NCBI RefSeq assembly: GCF_900113325.1 | Contig: NZ_FOOY01000009.1 | Coordinates: 62,001-126,000, forward strand | DNA length: 64,000 nucleotides | From: Sporolactobacillus nakayamae | GTDB taxonomy: Bacteria; Bacillota; Bacilli; Bacillales; Sporolactobacillaceae | Reading direction: 5' to 3' | Shown here: one piece after another, positions 26,660 through 39,201 of the stretch | Position numbering within the stretch: the first letter of the stretch is position 1 | Layout of the letters: the number at the start of each line of letters is the position of its first letter | Notes under the pieces: generated by a model | What the model saw: the letters and a program-made list of their open reading frames with translations, nothing else | Databases searched by the model: none | What the model was told of the DNA's origin: nothing | Program-made: the position numbers and the translations under genes

Positions 26660-26697
26660 CCTTCTAAAAGCGGAACAATAGGGGAAGGGGCTGCATA

Positions 26698-28467
26698 GTG
26701 AATATATTCAAAAGACTGAAACCATTCTATTGGCCAGATAGGAAGTATTTGTTTGGATCTCTGTTATTTCTCATTCTCAGCAGTGCAATCACAATCGTGT
26801 ATCCGATTGTTTTGCAACTGACCATTGATCAAGCAATTATCCGTCGGAACATTTCGCTTATTCCGATTTTATCTATTGGCTTTGTACTTATAATGGCTGT
26901 TAAAGGATTCTCAAGTTACTATAGTCAATATTGGGGCGATATGTTCGGTGTCAGCTCAGTTTTTCACTTGAGAGAGGCACTTTATAAGAAACTACAATAT
27001 CTTCCTTATCACTATTATGACAGTGCGAAAACCGGAGATTTGATGTCGCGACTGACAGCCGATGTTGAAGGATTCCGTTTTTTTCTGTCTGCAGGATTTA
27101 CGCAACTTGTTAATTTTGTTGTCTTGGTTGGATTCAGCATTGCACTCATGTTTTATTATTCTTGGGAACTGGCACTTGTCACATTGGCGATGCCTCCTTT
27201 TCTTTGTGTGAGTGTTTTTCGCTTTGACAGGCGAGTTCACCCTGCATTTCGTAAAATTCGGCTGTCACTGGCAAGCATGAATACACGTGTCCAAGAAAAT
27301 ATTAGCGGCATGAACACGATTAAATCGCTAGGCAGAGAAAATTTTGAAATAAACCGTTTCTCAGAGAGTAATCAAACATACAGAACGAGAAACTTGGTAA
27401 CCGCTGATATATGGGCAAAATATTTTCCACTAATGGAACTTATTGGAAACATAAGTACGGTCTTCATACTAGCACTTGGCGGCTATTTTGTTATATCCGG
27501 ACATCTAGCACCAGGGGCACTGGTCGCTTTTTTCAGCCTTGTCTGGTATATTATGGATCCTTTAATGAGTCTTGGATTTATGATCAATACTTTTTCACAA
27601 TCGAAGGCTTCCGGAGAGCGCCTGCTTCAAATTCTTGACGAAAAAAGTGACATTGCGACTCCAAAAGATGCGTTTCAAAAGGAGCGTCTTGACGGAGATG
27701 TTGTTTTTCAAAAAGTATCTCTTCTTTATCCAAATGAAAAAGTGCCTGCACTTGAACAGATTAGCTTTGAAGCAAAACCGGGGAATGTTATCGGTTTAAT
27801 GGGAGCTACAGGTTCAGGAAAATCAAGTATTACTCAGCTTATCGGACGTTTTTATGATGTGACTGGCGGCGAAGTTCGCATCGATGGCTGCCCGGTTAAA
27901 TCTTACGACTTGAAGTCTCTTAGGAAGAATATCGGATATGTATTGCAAGAAAATTTCCTTTTCTCATCAACCATTCGGGATAATATTGCTTATGGAAATC
28001 CGAAAGCCACGATGGAAGAAGTGGTGCAGGCGGCAAAACGTGCTGAAGCAGATGAATTCATTCGTACGCTGCCGAACGGCTATGATACGGTTCTTGGTGA
28101 GCGAGGAATGGGACTATCAGGTGGTCAGAAGCAGCGCATTTCGATTGCTCGAGCTCTGCTTGTCAACCCAAGCATCTTAATTTTGGATGACGCAACAAGT
28201 GCAGTTGACATGCGTACTGAAGGATTAATACAAAAGGCATTTAAAGAATTGATGAAGGGCAGAACAACATTCATCATTGCCCATCGAATCTCATCCTTGC
28301 AGATGGCGGATCAAATCCTTGTACTTGAACATGGCCGAATTAAAGAACGTGGAAACCATGATGAATTAGTCCGCCATGATGGTGTTTATCGAAGAATCTA
28401 TGATATTCAATTTAAGGATCGTGATCTTATAAAGCAGCAAGTCGCACGTCCGGGGAGGAATCGGTGA
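26698..28467 (+). CDS. Heterodimeric ABC exporter subunit with degenerate site (YfiB/BmrC-like)
   Basis: A 589-residue half-transporter. A six-helix membrane domain (about 1-320) is followed by an ABC domain with Walker A GATGSGKSS, signature LSGGQKQR, and Walker B ending ILILDDATSAVD. The residue after the Walker B aspartate is Asp, not the catalytic Glu, as in the regulatory subunit of heterodimeric multidrug exporters (YfiB, BmrC, LmrC, TM287). The start is GTG with GGAAGGGG upstream. It is translationally linked to the second subunit (stop and start overlap). Substrate unknown, probably drugs or lipophilic compounds. Confidence 0.92.
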   Translation: MNIFKRLKPFYWPDRKYLFGSLLFLILSSAITIVYPIVLQLTIDQAIIRRNISLIPILSIGFVLIMAVKGFSSYYSQYWGDMFGVSSVFHLREALYKKLQYLPYHYYDSAKTGDLMSRLTADVEGFRFFLSAGFTQLVNFVVLVGFSIALMFYYSWELALVTLAMPPFLCVSVFRFDRRVHPAFRKIRLSLASMNTRVQENISGMNTIKSLGRENFEINRFSESNQTYRTRNLVTADIWAKYFPLMELIGNISTVFILALGGYFVISGHLAPGALVAFFSLVWYIMDPLMSLGFMINTFSQSKASGERLLQILDEKSDIATPKDAFQKERLDGDVVFQKVSLLYPNEKVPALEQISFEAKPGNVIGLMGATGSGKSSITQLIGRFYDVTGGEVRIDGCPVKSYDLKSLRKNIGYVLQENFLFSSTIRDNIAYGNPKATMEEVVQAAKRAEADEFIRTLPNGYDTVLGERGMGLSGGQKQRISIARALLVNPSILILDDATSAVDMRTEGLIQKAFKELMKGRTTFIIAHRISSLQMADQILVLEHGRIKERGNHDELVRHDGVYRRIYDIQFKDRDLIKQQVARPGRNR

Positions 28468-30278
28468 TGAAGAGCGAAATGGGAAAAGAACGATTTTTCT
28501 ATCCTGAGGACCGGGTGATTGAAAAACCATTCAATTGGAAGCAGCTGCTTCGACTTTTTAACTATTTAGGTCCCTATGTAAAGACGCTGATTCCGAAGGC
28601 AGTCGCGGCTATGGTTGTTACGACAGTTATTCGACTCATTATTCCGATTATAATTGGCGTTTATGCGTTTGATCAGGCGATTGACGGAAAAAATTACAAC
28701 ATGCTTTACTGGCTAGTCGCAATAACCGCTTTGTTATATGGACTGTCATTTGTCAGCAATTGGTACAGAATTCGGACGACAAACCAACTCGGTCAGTATG
28801 TGATTCATGATTTGCGGGAGAGTTTATTTAATCACATTCAATATCTGTCTCACCGATTTTTTGACTCGAGGTCGGCTGGTTCAATTCTTGTTCGTATCAT
28901 TAACGATGTCAACTCAATGCAAGACTTGTTTACCAACGGGGTTATCAATACTCTGATGGATATTGTTACCTTGATCGGTATTTTTGTGATTTTGTTTGTG
29001 CTCAGTCCACCTCTTGCAATCGCAGTTTTGATTGTCATTCCGTTGATGTTCTTTATCTCAACGAAGTTGCGGCGCAGTATTCGCCGTGCATGGCAAAAAG
29101 TGCGTATGAAAATGTCAAAGTTGAATTCCCATTTAAATGAGAGTATTCAAGGAATACGTGTGACACAATCGTTTACTCAAGAAGAAGAGAACAGAGCTTA
29201 TTTTAACGGAGTCAACACGGAGAACTTTTTAGCATGGAAAGAGGCTTCACGAAAAAATGCGATGTTTCGGCCATTTGTCGATCTATCCAATGCAGTTGGA
29301 TCAGCAATTTTAATCTGGTTTGGCTCATTTCTTATCCATCAGAACTCGATTGAAATCGGAACTTTTGTGTCCTTCGCTTTTTATCTTGGTATGTTTTGGG
29401 GGCCGATTTCACGTCTTGGTCAAGTGTATAATCAACTACTTGTTGCTATGGCATCATCGGAACGAATTTTTGAATTTCTGGATGAACAGCCAAGTGTTCC
29501 AAATAAAAAAGATGGAACGAGCATGAAAAATGTGCGCGGTACGATCGATTTTGATCACGTGGAATTCAGCTATACCGGCAAACGAAAAGCACTCAAAGGA
29601 ATTTCATTTCATATTCCGGCAGGAGAGACTTGGGCTCTGGTTGGACACACAGGGTCAGGAAAAACGACGATTGCCAACCTGATTAGTCGCTTCTACGATG
29701 TGACTGCGGGTACCGTTCGTTTTGATGGTATCGATGTGCGCGATCTTGATTTGCGTGAATTGCGCGCAAGTGTGGGAACAGTGATTCAGGAGACCTATGT
29801 TTTCTCTGGAACAATCATGGATAATATTCGCTTTGGTAACCCGGACGCGACTGATGCGGAGGTTATTCAGGCGGCAAAGGCAATTGGCTCAGACACATTC
29901 ATTCAAAGTCTTCCGAATGGCTATCTTACTGAGGTAGAAGAACGAGGCAATATTCTTTCTGTTGGTGAGCGGCAGCTCATTTCTTTCGCACGAGCCTTGC
30001 TCTCAGATCCGAAAATTCTCATTCTTGATGAAGCAACGGCAAGCATAGACACAGAGACGGAAGCAGTTATTCAAACAGCGCTGAAACAATTATTGAGAGG
30101 GAGAACATCCATAATCATCGCTCATCGTTTATCCACGATACGAGATGCAGACCAAATTGTTGTACTGAACGAGGGAGATATTGTTGAAAAAGGTACTCAC
30201 CAGCAACTAATGGAGCTGCAAGGCAGGTATTTTGATTTGGTGCTCAGTCAGTACAATGCTCTCGACGGAGTATCATAA
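28467..30278 (+). CDS. Heterodimeric ABC exporter catalytic subunit (YfiC/BmrD-like)
   Basis: A half-transporter of about 603 residues, the partner of the preceding gene. Membrane helices extend to about residue 335. The ABC domain has Walker A GHTGSGKTT, a deviant signature LSVGERQL, and Walker B ILILDEATASID with the catalytic Glu intact. The deviant signature here and the Asp of the first subunit would together form the degenerate site, while the partner signature and this Walker B form the working one. GGGGAGG lies 8 bases before ATG 28467. Length matches YfiC (about 604) better than BmrD. Confidence 0.92.
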   Translation: MKSEMGKERFFYPEDRVIEKPFNWKQLLRLFNYLGPYVKTLIPKAVAAMVVTTVIRLIIPIIIGVYAFDQAIDGKNYNMLYWLVAITALLYGLSFVSNWYRIRTTNQLGQYVIHDLRESLFNHIQYLSHRFFDSRSAGSILVRIINDVNSMQDLFTNGVINTLMDIVTLIGIFVILFVLSPPLAIAVLIVIPLMFFISTKLRRSIRRAWQKVRMKMSKLNSHLNESIQGIRVTQSFTQEEENRAYFNGVNTENFLAWKEASRKNAMFRPFVDLSNAVGSAILIWFGSFLIHQNSIEIGTFVSFAFYLGMFWGPISRLGQVYNQLLVAMASSERIFEFLDEQPSVPNKKDGTSMKNVRGTIDFDHVEFSYTGKRKALKGISFHIPAGETWALVGHTGSGKTTIANLISRFYDVTAGTVRFDGIDVRDLDLRELRASVGTVIQETYVFSGTIMDNIRFGNPDATDAEVIQAAKAIGSDTFIQSLPNGYLTEVEERGNILSVGERQLISFARALLSDPKILILDEATASIDTETEAVIQTALKQLLRGRTSIIIAHRLSTIRDADQIVVLNEGDIVEKGTHQQLMELQGRYFDLVLSQYNALDGVS

Positions 30279-30377
30279 TTAATCTTTCTATTGAGCACAC
30301 GGCTGAACAAGAATTGATGTTTTTATCATTGCAGTACTTTGTATCATTCATTGAGTTAAGATTGCCGGATGGTTCTT

Positions 30378-30386
30378 TGGTATAAT
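30378..30386 (+). promoter_or_regulatory. Extended -10 promoter of cydB-like gene
   Basis: TGGTATAAT lies 53 bases before the ATG, separating this gene from the ABC operon. The -35 region is poor. Confidence 0.6.
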
Positions 30387-30439
30387 AGTTATGCGTGCCG
30401 CAATAGTGCGGAGAGCCCGCAGATTGGAGAGAGCAGGTC

Positions 30440-31456
30440 ATGGTGCAACAATTGATTATGATCACCCTGTGGATTATTATTTACGGGTATATGATCACGG
30501 CATCAATTGAATTCGGAACGGGTTTCTATTTGTTTTATGGACAACTTCTTATAAAACAAGAGCGTCTTTATATGCCGCTTCAAAATTGGCTGTCACCAGT
30601 CTCAGAGCTTATAAATATTGGCTTTGTTCTTATTTTTACAGCTGTGATCGGTTTATCTCCCGAGATTGTTCTTAACTTTCAAACGCCATTGGTGTTCTGT
30701 GCTGTACTCGCGATCCTTCTCACAGTTCTCAAAGGTGCTTTCTTTGCGATGGCCGAGCTTCTGCCAAAAGGAAGAAAGGCAAGCAAATTCTTTTTTGCCG
30801 GAAACGGTGTATTGGGGATCTTTATTCCAACGGTGCTCAGTATCACGCTGGTGATTAGTGAAGGCGGCTTTTCTATTTATGGGGCGGGAGGCCTTTTCGA
30901 TTTTCTTACGTACATGTTTTCTAATTTATACTTTTGGTCTGTAATGGTCATTGCTATTGTCAGTATTTTTTACATAGGTGCGATGCATCTTGTTTGTTTT
31001 GCCTCATTGATCGGAAATCGGAAATTAACGGATCATTTTAGAACGATCGCACTCTTTATGAGTATGCCGACGGTGCTGGCAAGTGGCTTTGTTTTTCTGG
31101 GGATTGAGCTTCAGAATCCGGATCATTTTCTTGCGATGCTCGGCGATTCATGGTTGTTCATGTTCTCGCTTATTTGTTTGCTAGTCGCTGTGACACTCGT
31201 ATTCTTGAGAAAATATCGGTTTGTTTTCACTTTGGTCATGTTGCAATATTTTTTCGCTTTTTTCGGGTATACGGTTACACATCTCCCGTTTCTCATTTAT
31301 CCGGATATAGTGATTGATTCACAACTATCCAACTGGGGTCAGTCAGGGTGGTTTTTCCTGATTACGTTAATTACCGCACCTACGTTACTATCGCTTCTCC
31401 TCTTAATGAGGAGACGTGGCGTGTTGCGAAATGCAGCATTTCGAAAATCTAATTAG
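30440..31456 (+). CDS. Cytochrome bd oxidase subunit II-like protein (orphan CydB)
   Basis: A 338-residue membrane protein with about nine helices. The N-terminal helix GYMITASIEFGTGFYLFYG and the overall length and layout match subunit II of bd-type quinol oxidases, closest in style to the YthB group. Subunit II carries no haem ligands and needs CydA, but no cydA-type gene adjoins it and none is in the window. Either the partner is encoded elsewhere or the protein has another role. GGAGAG precedes ATG. Confidence 0.75.
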   Translation: MVQQLIMITLWIIIYGYMITASIEFGTGFYLFYGQLLIKQERLYMPLQNWLSPVSELINIGFVLIFTAVIGLSPEIVLNFQTPLVFCAVLAILLTVLKGAFFAMAELLPKGRKASKFFFAGNGVLGIFIPTVLSITLVISEGGFSIYGAGGLFDFLTYMFSNLYFWSVMVIAIVSIFYIGAMHLVCFASLIGNRKLTDHFRTIALFMSMPTVLASGFVFLGIELQNPDHFLAMLGDSWLFMFSLICLLVAVTLVFLRKYRFVFTLVMLQYFFAFFGYTVTHLPFLIYPDIVIDSQLSNWGQSGWFFLITLITAPTLLSLLLLMRRRGVLRNAAFRKSN

Positions 31457-31493
31457 AAAACGTGTCTATTGTTTCTCTGCTGTATAAAAAAGT

Positions 31494-31532
31494 AAAAGCA
31501 CAACGAACCGTTCATGGGCTCGCTGTGCTTTT
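31494..31532. terminator. Terminator after rnjA (and the cydB-like gene)
   Basis: AAAAGCACA (31494-31502) pairs with TGTGCTTTT (31524-31532) in the gap between two convergent genes. Confidence 0.75.
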
Positions 31533-31550
31533 GATTTGGGGTATTTGCGC

Positions 31551-33257
31551 TTATTTACTATTTTCCACTTGTTTGTTCGCTTTTTCATCAACTTCCATTA
31601 TGATTGGAAGAATCATTGGTCTGCGGCGTGTCCGTTCATAAAGGAATGGTGCAAGAATATTTGTTACCTCACCCTTGATTTCCGACCACTGTAAGGAATC
31701 CCGCTGGATAACTTCCTGGAGACGAGAAGCGAGCAAAGTTTGTGCTTCGTTAATGAGATCCCCTGATTCACGCATATAGACGAATCCACGTGAAATGATA
31801 TCCGGACCGGCTAATAACTTGTGTGCGTCAATGTCCGCACTGACGACCACAATAACCAATCCTTCTTCGGAAAGAATCTTCCGATCGCGGAGAACGATAT
31901 TACCAATGTCGCCAATTCCGCTTCCGTCAATATAAACAGATCCAGATGGAATCTTACCGGTGACTTTCGCTGAGTTTTGATCGAGCGCCAAAACGTCACC
32001 GATATTCATGATAAATGAGTGATCGTATGGAATCCCACATGCGTGTGCAGTCTCGACATGTTTTTTAAGCATCCGGTATTCACCATGGATGGGCATAAAA
32101 AATTTCGGTTTTAGCAAACGGAGCATTAGTTTTTCTTCCTCTTGACCACCATGTCCGGACGTATGGATGTTGCTCAATTTGCCATGAATGACATCCGCTC
32201 CGGCGCGATAAAGCTGATTGATTGTACGGTTAATGCTGACCTTATTTCCCGGAATAGGGGATGAGGAGAAGATTACCGTATCACCAGGGTGTACTTGAAT
32301 TTGACGATGGGTGCCATTGGCAATTCGAGATAATGCGGCCATTGGTTCACCCTGACTTCCGGTACACAGAATGGTCACTTGTTGATTGGGCAAGTGATTG
32401 ATCTGTTGGTGGTCAATAAATGTGTCCTGCGGTGCGTTAACATATCCGAGTTCTTCTCCGATTGTTATTGCAGCTTCCATGCTTCTTCCGAAAACGGCAA
32501 TTTTACGCCCGGTAGCTACTGCGGCATCCACAACTTGCTGGAGACGATGGATATTAGAAGCGAATGTAGCGAAAATAATCCGTCCGTCCACTTTACGGAA
32601 AATATCTTTAATGTTTTCGCCAACTTCACGCTCGGTCATTGTAAAACCGGGAACCTCAGCATTTGTGCTGTCCGACATGAGGCAAAGGACGCCTTCTTTA
32701 CCGATTTCAGCCATTTTTGTGAGGTTGGCTATCTGTCCGCCAACAGGTGTGAAATCAAACTTAAAGTCCCCTGTTTCAACAATATTTCCTTGGGGTGTCT
32801 TAACAACGACACCATATGAATCAGGAATACTATGCGTCGTTCTAAAGAAACTAACCGATGTCTTCTGGAATTTGATGACGTCGTCCTCAGTGATCTCATG
32901 AATGACCGTGGTGCGCAGAAGATTGTGTTCGTCAAGTTTGTTACGGATTAGACCAGCTGCCAATTTTCCGGCGTAGATCGGCACATTAACCGCGCGTAAT
33001 AAATAGGGAACGCCGCCGATATGATCCTCATGGCCGTGCGTAATGATTAAACCCTTAATTTTATCAGCGTTCTTTACTAAATAGCTGTAATCCGGAATGA
33101 CGTAATCAATGCCAAGTAGTTCATCCTCCGGAAACTTAATGCCGGCATCAATTACGATGATCTCATCCTGAAACTGAACCGCATAGGTGTTTTTGCCGAT
33201 TTCTCCAAGCCCGCCGAGAGAGAAAACGGCCGTTTGATGGTTTTTCACAAATTTCAT
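31551..33257 (-). CDS. rnjA: Ribonuclease J1
   Basis: A 568-residue metallo-beta-lactamase/beta-CASP RNase with 5'-3' exonuclease and endonuclease activity, central to mRNA decay and rRNA maturation. The zinc motif HGHEDHIGG is at about residues 75-83. GDFKFD supplies the Asp ligand, and beta-CASP motifs include SDSTNAE and TSGHGGQEE. Length suits J1. GGAGAAG precedes ATG. It forms an operon with rpoY directly upstream (3 bases between stop and start), the same pairing as ykzG-ykqC (rpoY-rnjA) in B. subtilis. Confidence 0.96.
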   Translation of the reverse strand: MKFVKNHQTAVFSLGGLGEIGKNTYAVQFQDEIIVIDAGIKFPEDELLGIDYVIPDYSYLVKNADKIKGLIITHGHEDHIGGVPYLLRAVNVPIYAGKLAAGLIRNKLDEHNLLRTTVIHEITEDDVIKFQKTSVSFFRTTHSIPDSYGVVVKTPQGNIVETGDFKFDFTPVGGQIANLTKMAEIGKEGVLCLMSDSTNAEVPGFTMTEREVGENIKDIFRKVDGRIIFATFASNIHRLQQVVDAAVATGRKIAVFGRSMEAAITIGEELGYVNAPQDTFIDHQQINHLPNQQVTILCTGSQGEPMAALSRIANGTHRQIQVHPGDTVIFSSSPIPGNKVSINRTINQLYRAGADVIHGKLSNIHTSGHGGQEEEKLMLRLLKPKFFMPIHGEYRMLKKHVETAHACGIPYDHSFIMNIGDVLALDQNSAKVTGKIPSGSVYIDGSGIGDIGNIVLRDRKILSEEGLVIVVVSADIDAHKLLAGPDIISRGFVYMRESGDLINEAQTLLASRLQEVIQRDSLQWSEIKGEVTNILAPFLYERTRRRPMILPIIMEVDEKANKQVENSK

Positions 33258-33260
33258 ACG

Positions 33261-33470
33261 TTACAGCTTCTCCAGTTTGAATTCGGCAGACTTTTGCTCA
33301 TAATCGAGGAATTTACCGGTCAGCGGTTGAATAAACTCAACATTATAGGGTTTGTCTGCAAGTTTTTTGCGAACGTCACGAACGTCGTTTGCTTCAAGAT
33401 AAAGAGCCCCCGTTTGCTCACGTACCGGAACCTCGTCTCTTGATGGTTGGTACAATACTTTATAAATCAT
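33261..33470 (-). CDS. rpoY: RNA polymerase epsilon subunit
   Basis: A 69-residue protein of the DUF1447/YkzG family, now known as the small epsilon subunit of Bacillota RNA polymerase. The family pattern MIYKVLYQ ... R(E)QT.alYLEA ... NVEFIQPLTGKFLDYE is present. ATG 33470 has AAGGAG 8 bases upstream; the longer frame does not. It is cotranscribed with rnjA. Confidence 0.95.
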   Translation of the reverse strand: MIYKVLYQPSRDEVPVREQTGALYLEANDVRDVRKKLADKPYNVEFIQPLTGKFLDYEQKSAEFKLEKL

Positions 33471-33674
33471 GTTCCAAACTCCTTCCAAAAAAATGTTCTA
33501 CAGATCATTATATATGAAATGGCGTGCTTTTTCACTGTCCAAGATCTGTTTCCGGATGAATTCATAAGATTTGTCTGCTAAGAGTTGTAATGTGCTATAG
33601 TTCTCAAAAGATCAAATTTAGCTTTAACAAACAGTAAAAATTAATACCTGAACAACCAAATAAATCGATAGAAC

Positions 33675-33683
33675 TGATATAAT
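33675..33683 (+). promoter_or_regulatory. Extended -10 promoter of ykrA
   Basis: TGATATAAT lies about 90 bases ahead of the TTG start. It is the only clear signal in the 300-base divergent spacer between rpoY and ykrA (33471-33771), which has no other recognisable gene. Confidence 0.5.
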
Positions 33684-33771
33684 AGATAGTATGAAGGTTA
33701 TAGGATAATGCCGTGAAAATAACAAGCGGCAGGGTTGATCAGTGACGTTCAACTAAGGGAGGATGTAACGA

Positions 33772-34560
33772 TTGGCAAAACCGAAGATCGTTTTTTTTGA
33801 TATTGATGATACCTTGTATGATCAGAACAAATTAATTCCGGCCTCAACTGAAGAAGCGATACATAGGTTACAGGATAAAGGTGTGCTGACAGCGATCGCT
33901 ACCGGGCGTTCACCGTTTATGTTCCGCAATTTAAGAAATCATCTTGGCATTCATTCATTTGTCAGTTTCAACGGTTCTTATGTTGTTTATGAAGATTCAA
34001 CGGTGTACACGAACCCGCTAAACGACAGCACCTTGCACGCGCTTGTTACGCGAACAAGGGAGTTGGGCTGGTCGTTTGCTTTTGTAAACGATCAATTGAT
34101 TAAATTAGATGGGCAAGCAGATGAGAAGGCAAAGGAAAGTATTGAAAGTCTGAAACTGCCCATGCCATTTCCGGAAAGTGACGCGCATTTCATTGAAAAC
34201 CATGAGGTATACCAAGGTTTGGTTTTTTATGGAAAGCATGACGATGCACGTTTTCTTCAGCAATCGCCATTCGATGAGTTCAGGTACGTGCGCTGGCATG
34301 ATTACGGTGTAGATGTGATTCCTAACCGTGGATCAAAGGCAGAGGGAATCAAGCAGCTCCTGAAAAAAATGGGTCTCACACCGGATGATGCTTGCGCCTT
34401 TGGAGATGGAAATAATGATATTGAAATGCTTTCCTATGTCGGTACCGGAGTGGCAATGGGGAACGCGGTTGATGAAGCGAAAAAAACAGCTGATTTTGTG
34501 ACGACTCCTGTACACCAAGATGGAATTTACAATGGTTTAAAGCATATAGGTCTGTTGTAA
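33772..34560 (+). CDS. ykrA: HAD-family (Cof-type) phosphatase YkrA
   Basis: A 262-residue Cof/HAD-IIB hydrolase. Motif I is FFDIDDTLYDQ near the N-terminus, motif II is IATGRSP, motif III Lys is in RGSKAEGI, and motif IV is FGDGNNDIEM. Such enzymes dephosphorylate small sugar phosphates or cofactors; the substrate here is not known. It begins with TTG preceded by GGGAGG. Position between rnjA/rpoY and def matches B. subtilis ykrA. Confidence 0.9.
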   Translation: MAKPKIVFFDIDDTLYDQNKLIPASTEEAIHRLQDKGVLTAIATGRSPFMFRNLRNHLGIHSFVSFNGSYVVYEDSTVYTNPLNDSTLHALVTRTRELGWSFAFVNDQLIKLDGQADEKAKESIESLKLPMPFPESDAHFIENHEVYQGLVFYGKHDDARFLQQSPFDEFRYVRWHDYGVDVIPNRGSKAEGIKQLLKKMGLTPDDACAFGDGNNDIEMLSYVGTGVAMGNAVDEAKKTADFVTTPVHQDGIYNGLKHIGLL

Positions 34561-34657
34561 CTTTAACGCAGCCTGTTAGAAATTTGGCCTGGATTCTTGA
34601 TATCGTGAATCCTTAGTCGAGGGAGTAAACTCTCTTTGAATCTACACATTTACATGT

Positions 34658-34697
34658 AAAAAGGGTGCCTCAAACTCCATTTTGAGGCACCCTTTTT
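34658..34697. terminator. Bidirectional terminator
   Basis: A perfect 17-bp stem, 34658-34674 with 34681-34697, and a six-base loop lie between convergent ykrA and def. Confidence 0.92.
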
Positions 34698-34840
34698 ATG
34701 AGTTGAGAAAAAAGAACAACGGCATAATGATAAGGCAAATGCAGGTACGGTATTCTGGGGAGCAGCCCATTTGATTTCGAGCAGCCGAAGCACAGAATAA
34801 GTTTACCGCTGAGCCCTTTTTGGGACAGTTTCTTGGTGGT

Positions 34841-35398
34841 TTAGTAGGTATCTTTTTCCATTACATTATCCGGTATTTTAAAGGGATCTTGTTTATTGAT
34901 GTGATCATAAAAGAGAATACCATCCAGGTGATCAATCTCATGCTGAATGGCAATCGCCGGATAACCTTTCAGGCGTAGGGTCACTGGTCTTCCGTCTATA
35001 TCAAATGCTTTTACTTTAACGCGGGCGTGACGAGGAACGAAGCCTGGAACCTCTCTGTCTACAGACAGACAGCCTTCCCCGCCTTCAAGATAGGTGTTTT
35101 CAACTGAATGGCTGATTATTTTGGGATTGAATAGCATGTATTCATAATGCTTGTCATTCTCATCATCCAAATATAGTGCAATCATTCGTTTGCTTAGTGC
35201 AATCTGAGGGGCTGCAAGTCCTATACCTGCGCGCAGGTTTAATTTCTTTGCGACCTCCTCATCTTGGCTGTTTTTGAGGAATTCAAGCATCTTTTTTAAT
35301 GTGCTCTTTTCTTCATCCGAAGCCGGTAATGGAACTTCCTTAGCTACTTGTCTCAGTATCGGATTTCCTTCTCGAATAATATCGTCCATTGTAATCAT
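34841..35398 (-). CDS. def: Peptide deformylase
   Basis: A 185-residue metalloenzyme that removes formyl from the N-terminal Met of nascent proteins. All three motifs are intact: [10 protein letters not shown] (about residue 60), EGCLSV (about 110) and QHEIDHLDG (about 153). The insertion-bearing length fits the type 2 enzyme of Bacillota (YkrB). ATG 35398 is about 10 bases after AAGGAG; the upstream in-frame ATG lacks a site. The gene lies between ykrA and pdhA as in B. subtilis. Confidence 0.96.
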   Translation of the reverse strand: MITMDDIIREGNPILRQVAKEVPLPASDEEKSTLKKMLEFLKNSQDEEVAKKLNLRAGIGLAAPQIALSKRMIALYLDDENDKHYEYMLFNPKIISHSVENTYLEGGEGCLSVDREVPGFVPRHARVKVKAFDIDGRPVTLRLKGYPAIAIQHEIDHLDGILFYDHINKQDPFKIPDNVMEKDTY

Positions 35399-35551
35399 GT
35401 ATTGAGTCACTCCTTCAACCATTCAATAAAGTAACTGGTGATGCAGTTCGCTTTATCTCTTCTCTTACTCTAGTGTATCATTAAAATAACGCAATGTTTA
35501 CTGTCCTGTTTGAAATAAACGATGATAACGATGACAGCCAGGTTCTAACGT

Positions 35552-35579
35552 TTGACTTCATTGAATGAGGTATTATAAA
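35552..35579 (+). promoter_or_regulatory. Probable pdh operon promoter
   Basis: TTGACT (35552-35557), 16 bases, TATAAA (35574-35579). A leader of about 200 bases would follow before pdhA. Confidence 0.5.
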
Positions 35580-35708
35580 CTAAAATCAGTAAAGGTCATT
35601 TAAACGTCTTTGATCACGCAGCATATCTATTTGCGGACGTTTAGAATGGAAAAGGATACAAAAAACGTATTTTCTGTATCGAGCTGTTTTTGAGTGTCCC
35701 TTTTTTAT

Positions 35709-37852
<2,144 letters not shown>

Positions 37853-37915
37853 TGAGAGCAGTATCAATGATCAGATGAACAGACTTTGTTCAAGGACGTG
37901 AAGGAGTGAGTGCCA

Positions 37916-39199
37916 TTGGCCTATTTGTTTAAACTGCCGGACATTGGTGAAGGAATCCACGAAGGTGAAATTCTGAAATGGTTTGTGAAACCAGGGGATA
38001 CCGTCCATGAGGATGATCCGTTGGCAGAGGTTCAAAATGATAAAGCGGTTGTCGAAATCCCTTCCCCTGTAAACGGGACAGTTCTGGAACTGAATGCTGA
38101 GGAAGGTCAAGTCGTTGAAGTAGGAACAGTGGTCATTACACTTCAATCAGATGAGGCAGACAACGAAGCCGATCATGCGCCGCAAGAGGAAGCTAGTCAA
38201 TTTGCCGCGGCGGAACAGGAAAATTCGACGGTGATACCAACAGAGGATGACTCTCGTGGAGAGACCCAATCCGCAAGTGTAATTGCTATGCCATCTGTAC
38301 GAAAATATGCTAGAGACCATGGAGTCAACATTAAACTCATATCGGGAACCGGTCGAAACGGACGTATCCTGAAAGAAGATATTGACCATTTCCTGACTGC
38401 GCCTGAAGAGAAGCATGACGCGAATCAGGAAGCATCGGAGAAATTGACAGAGAAGACGGCAGAGAATGAAGATGCTCTTCAAATTTTTCAAGAAAGCGGA
38501 ACAGAGAGTCGTGAAAAATTTATCGGCATGAGACGAGCAATTGCGCGAGCTACGTCTCATTCGATGCAAACTGCGCCACATGTCACACTAATGGATGATG
38601 TGGATGTGACGAAACTTGTGGCTCATCGAAAACGTTTTAAGCAGGAAGCACAAGAGATTGGCGTAAAGTTGACCTATCTTCCGTATATTGTAAAAGCGCT
38701 CGTTTCAGCACTTAAGGAGTTCCCAATGCTTAATGCTTCCCTTGATGAAGAGAATCAGGAAATAATTTATAAACATTATTATAATATCGGCATTGCGGCA
38801 AATACGGATGCAGGACTGGTAGTGCCGGTAGTTAAACGTGCGGAATCAAAGTCTATGTACGCGATCGCCACTGAAATTCAACACTTAGCGGAAAAAGCGC
38901 GTACAGGTAAACTGACTCCAGAGGATATGAAAGGCGGAACGTGTACAATTTCGAATATTGGCTCTGAAGGCGGCCAATGGTTTACCCCTGTGATTAATCA
39001 GCCTGAGTCCGCCATTCTAGGAGTCGGAAGGATCTCGGAAAAGGCCATCATTCGTGATGGAGAGATTGTCGCTGCACCTATGCTTGCTCTGTCTATGAGC
39101 TTCGATCACCGTCTGATCGACGGTGCGACAGCTCAGAGGGCAATGAACAAAATAAAAAGGTTGTTAATTGATCCACAACGCCTTATCTTGGAGGGGTAG
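37916..39199 (+). CDS. pdhC: Dihydrolipoamide acetyltransferase (E2)
   Basis: The core of the pyruvate dehydrogenase complex, 427 residues. One N-terminal lipoyl domain has the modified Lys in [10 protein letters not shown] (about residue 43). A flexible acidic linker is followed by a peripheral-subunit-binding domain (about 125-160, [11 protein letters not shown]...GRILKEDI). The catalytic domain contains [13 protein letters not shown] 37916 lies 9 bases past AAGGAG; a GTG at 37910 is too close. A single lipoyl domain is normal for Bacillota. Confidence 0.95.
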   Translation: MAYLFKLPDIGEGIHEGEILKWFVKPGDTVHEDDPLAEVQNDKAVVEIPSPVNGTVLELNAEEGQVVEVGTVVITLQSDEADNEADHAPQEEASQFAAAEQENSTVIPTEDDSRGETQSASVIAMPSVRKYARDHGVNIKLISGTGRNGRILKEDIDHFLTAPEEKHDANQEASEKLTEKTAENEDALQIFQESGTESREKFIGMRRAIARATSHSMQTAPHVTLMDDVDVTKLVAHRKRFKQEAQEIGVKLTYLPYIVKALVSALKEFPMLNASLDEENQEIIYKHYYNIGIAANTDAGLVVPVVKRAESKSMYAIATEIQHLAEKARTGKLTPEDMKGGTCTISNIGSEGGQWFTPVINQPESAILGVGRISEKAIIRDGEIVAAPMLALSMSFDHRLIDGATAQRAMNKIKRLLIDPQRLILEG

Positions 39200-39201
39200 A
39201 G

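Noticed and set aside
26698-30278. CydCD transporter assignment because of the cydB-like gene downstream
   Set aside because: The sequence style and length fit YfiBC/BmrCD exporters, and the cydB-like gene has its own promoter.
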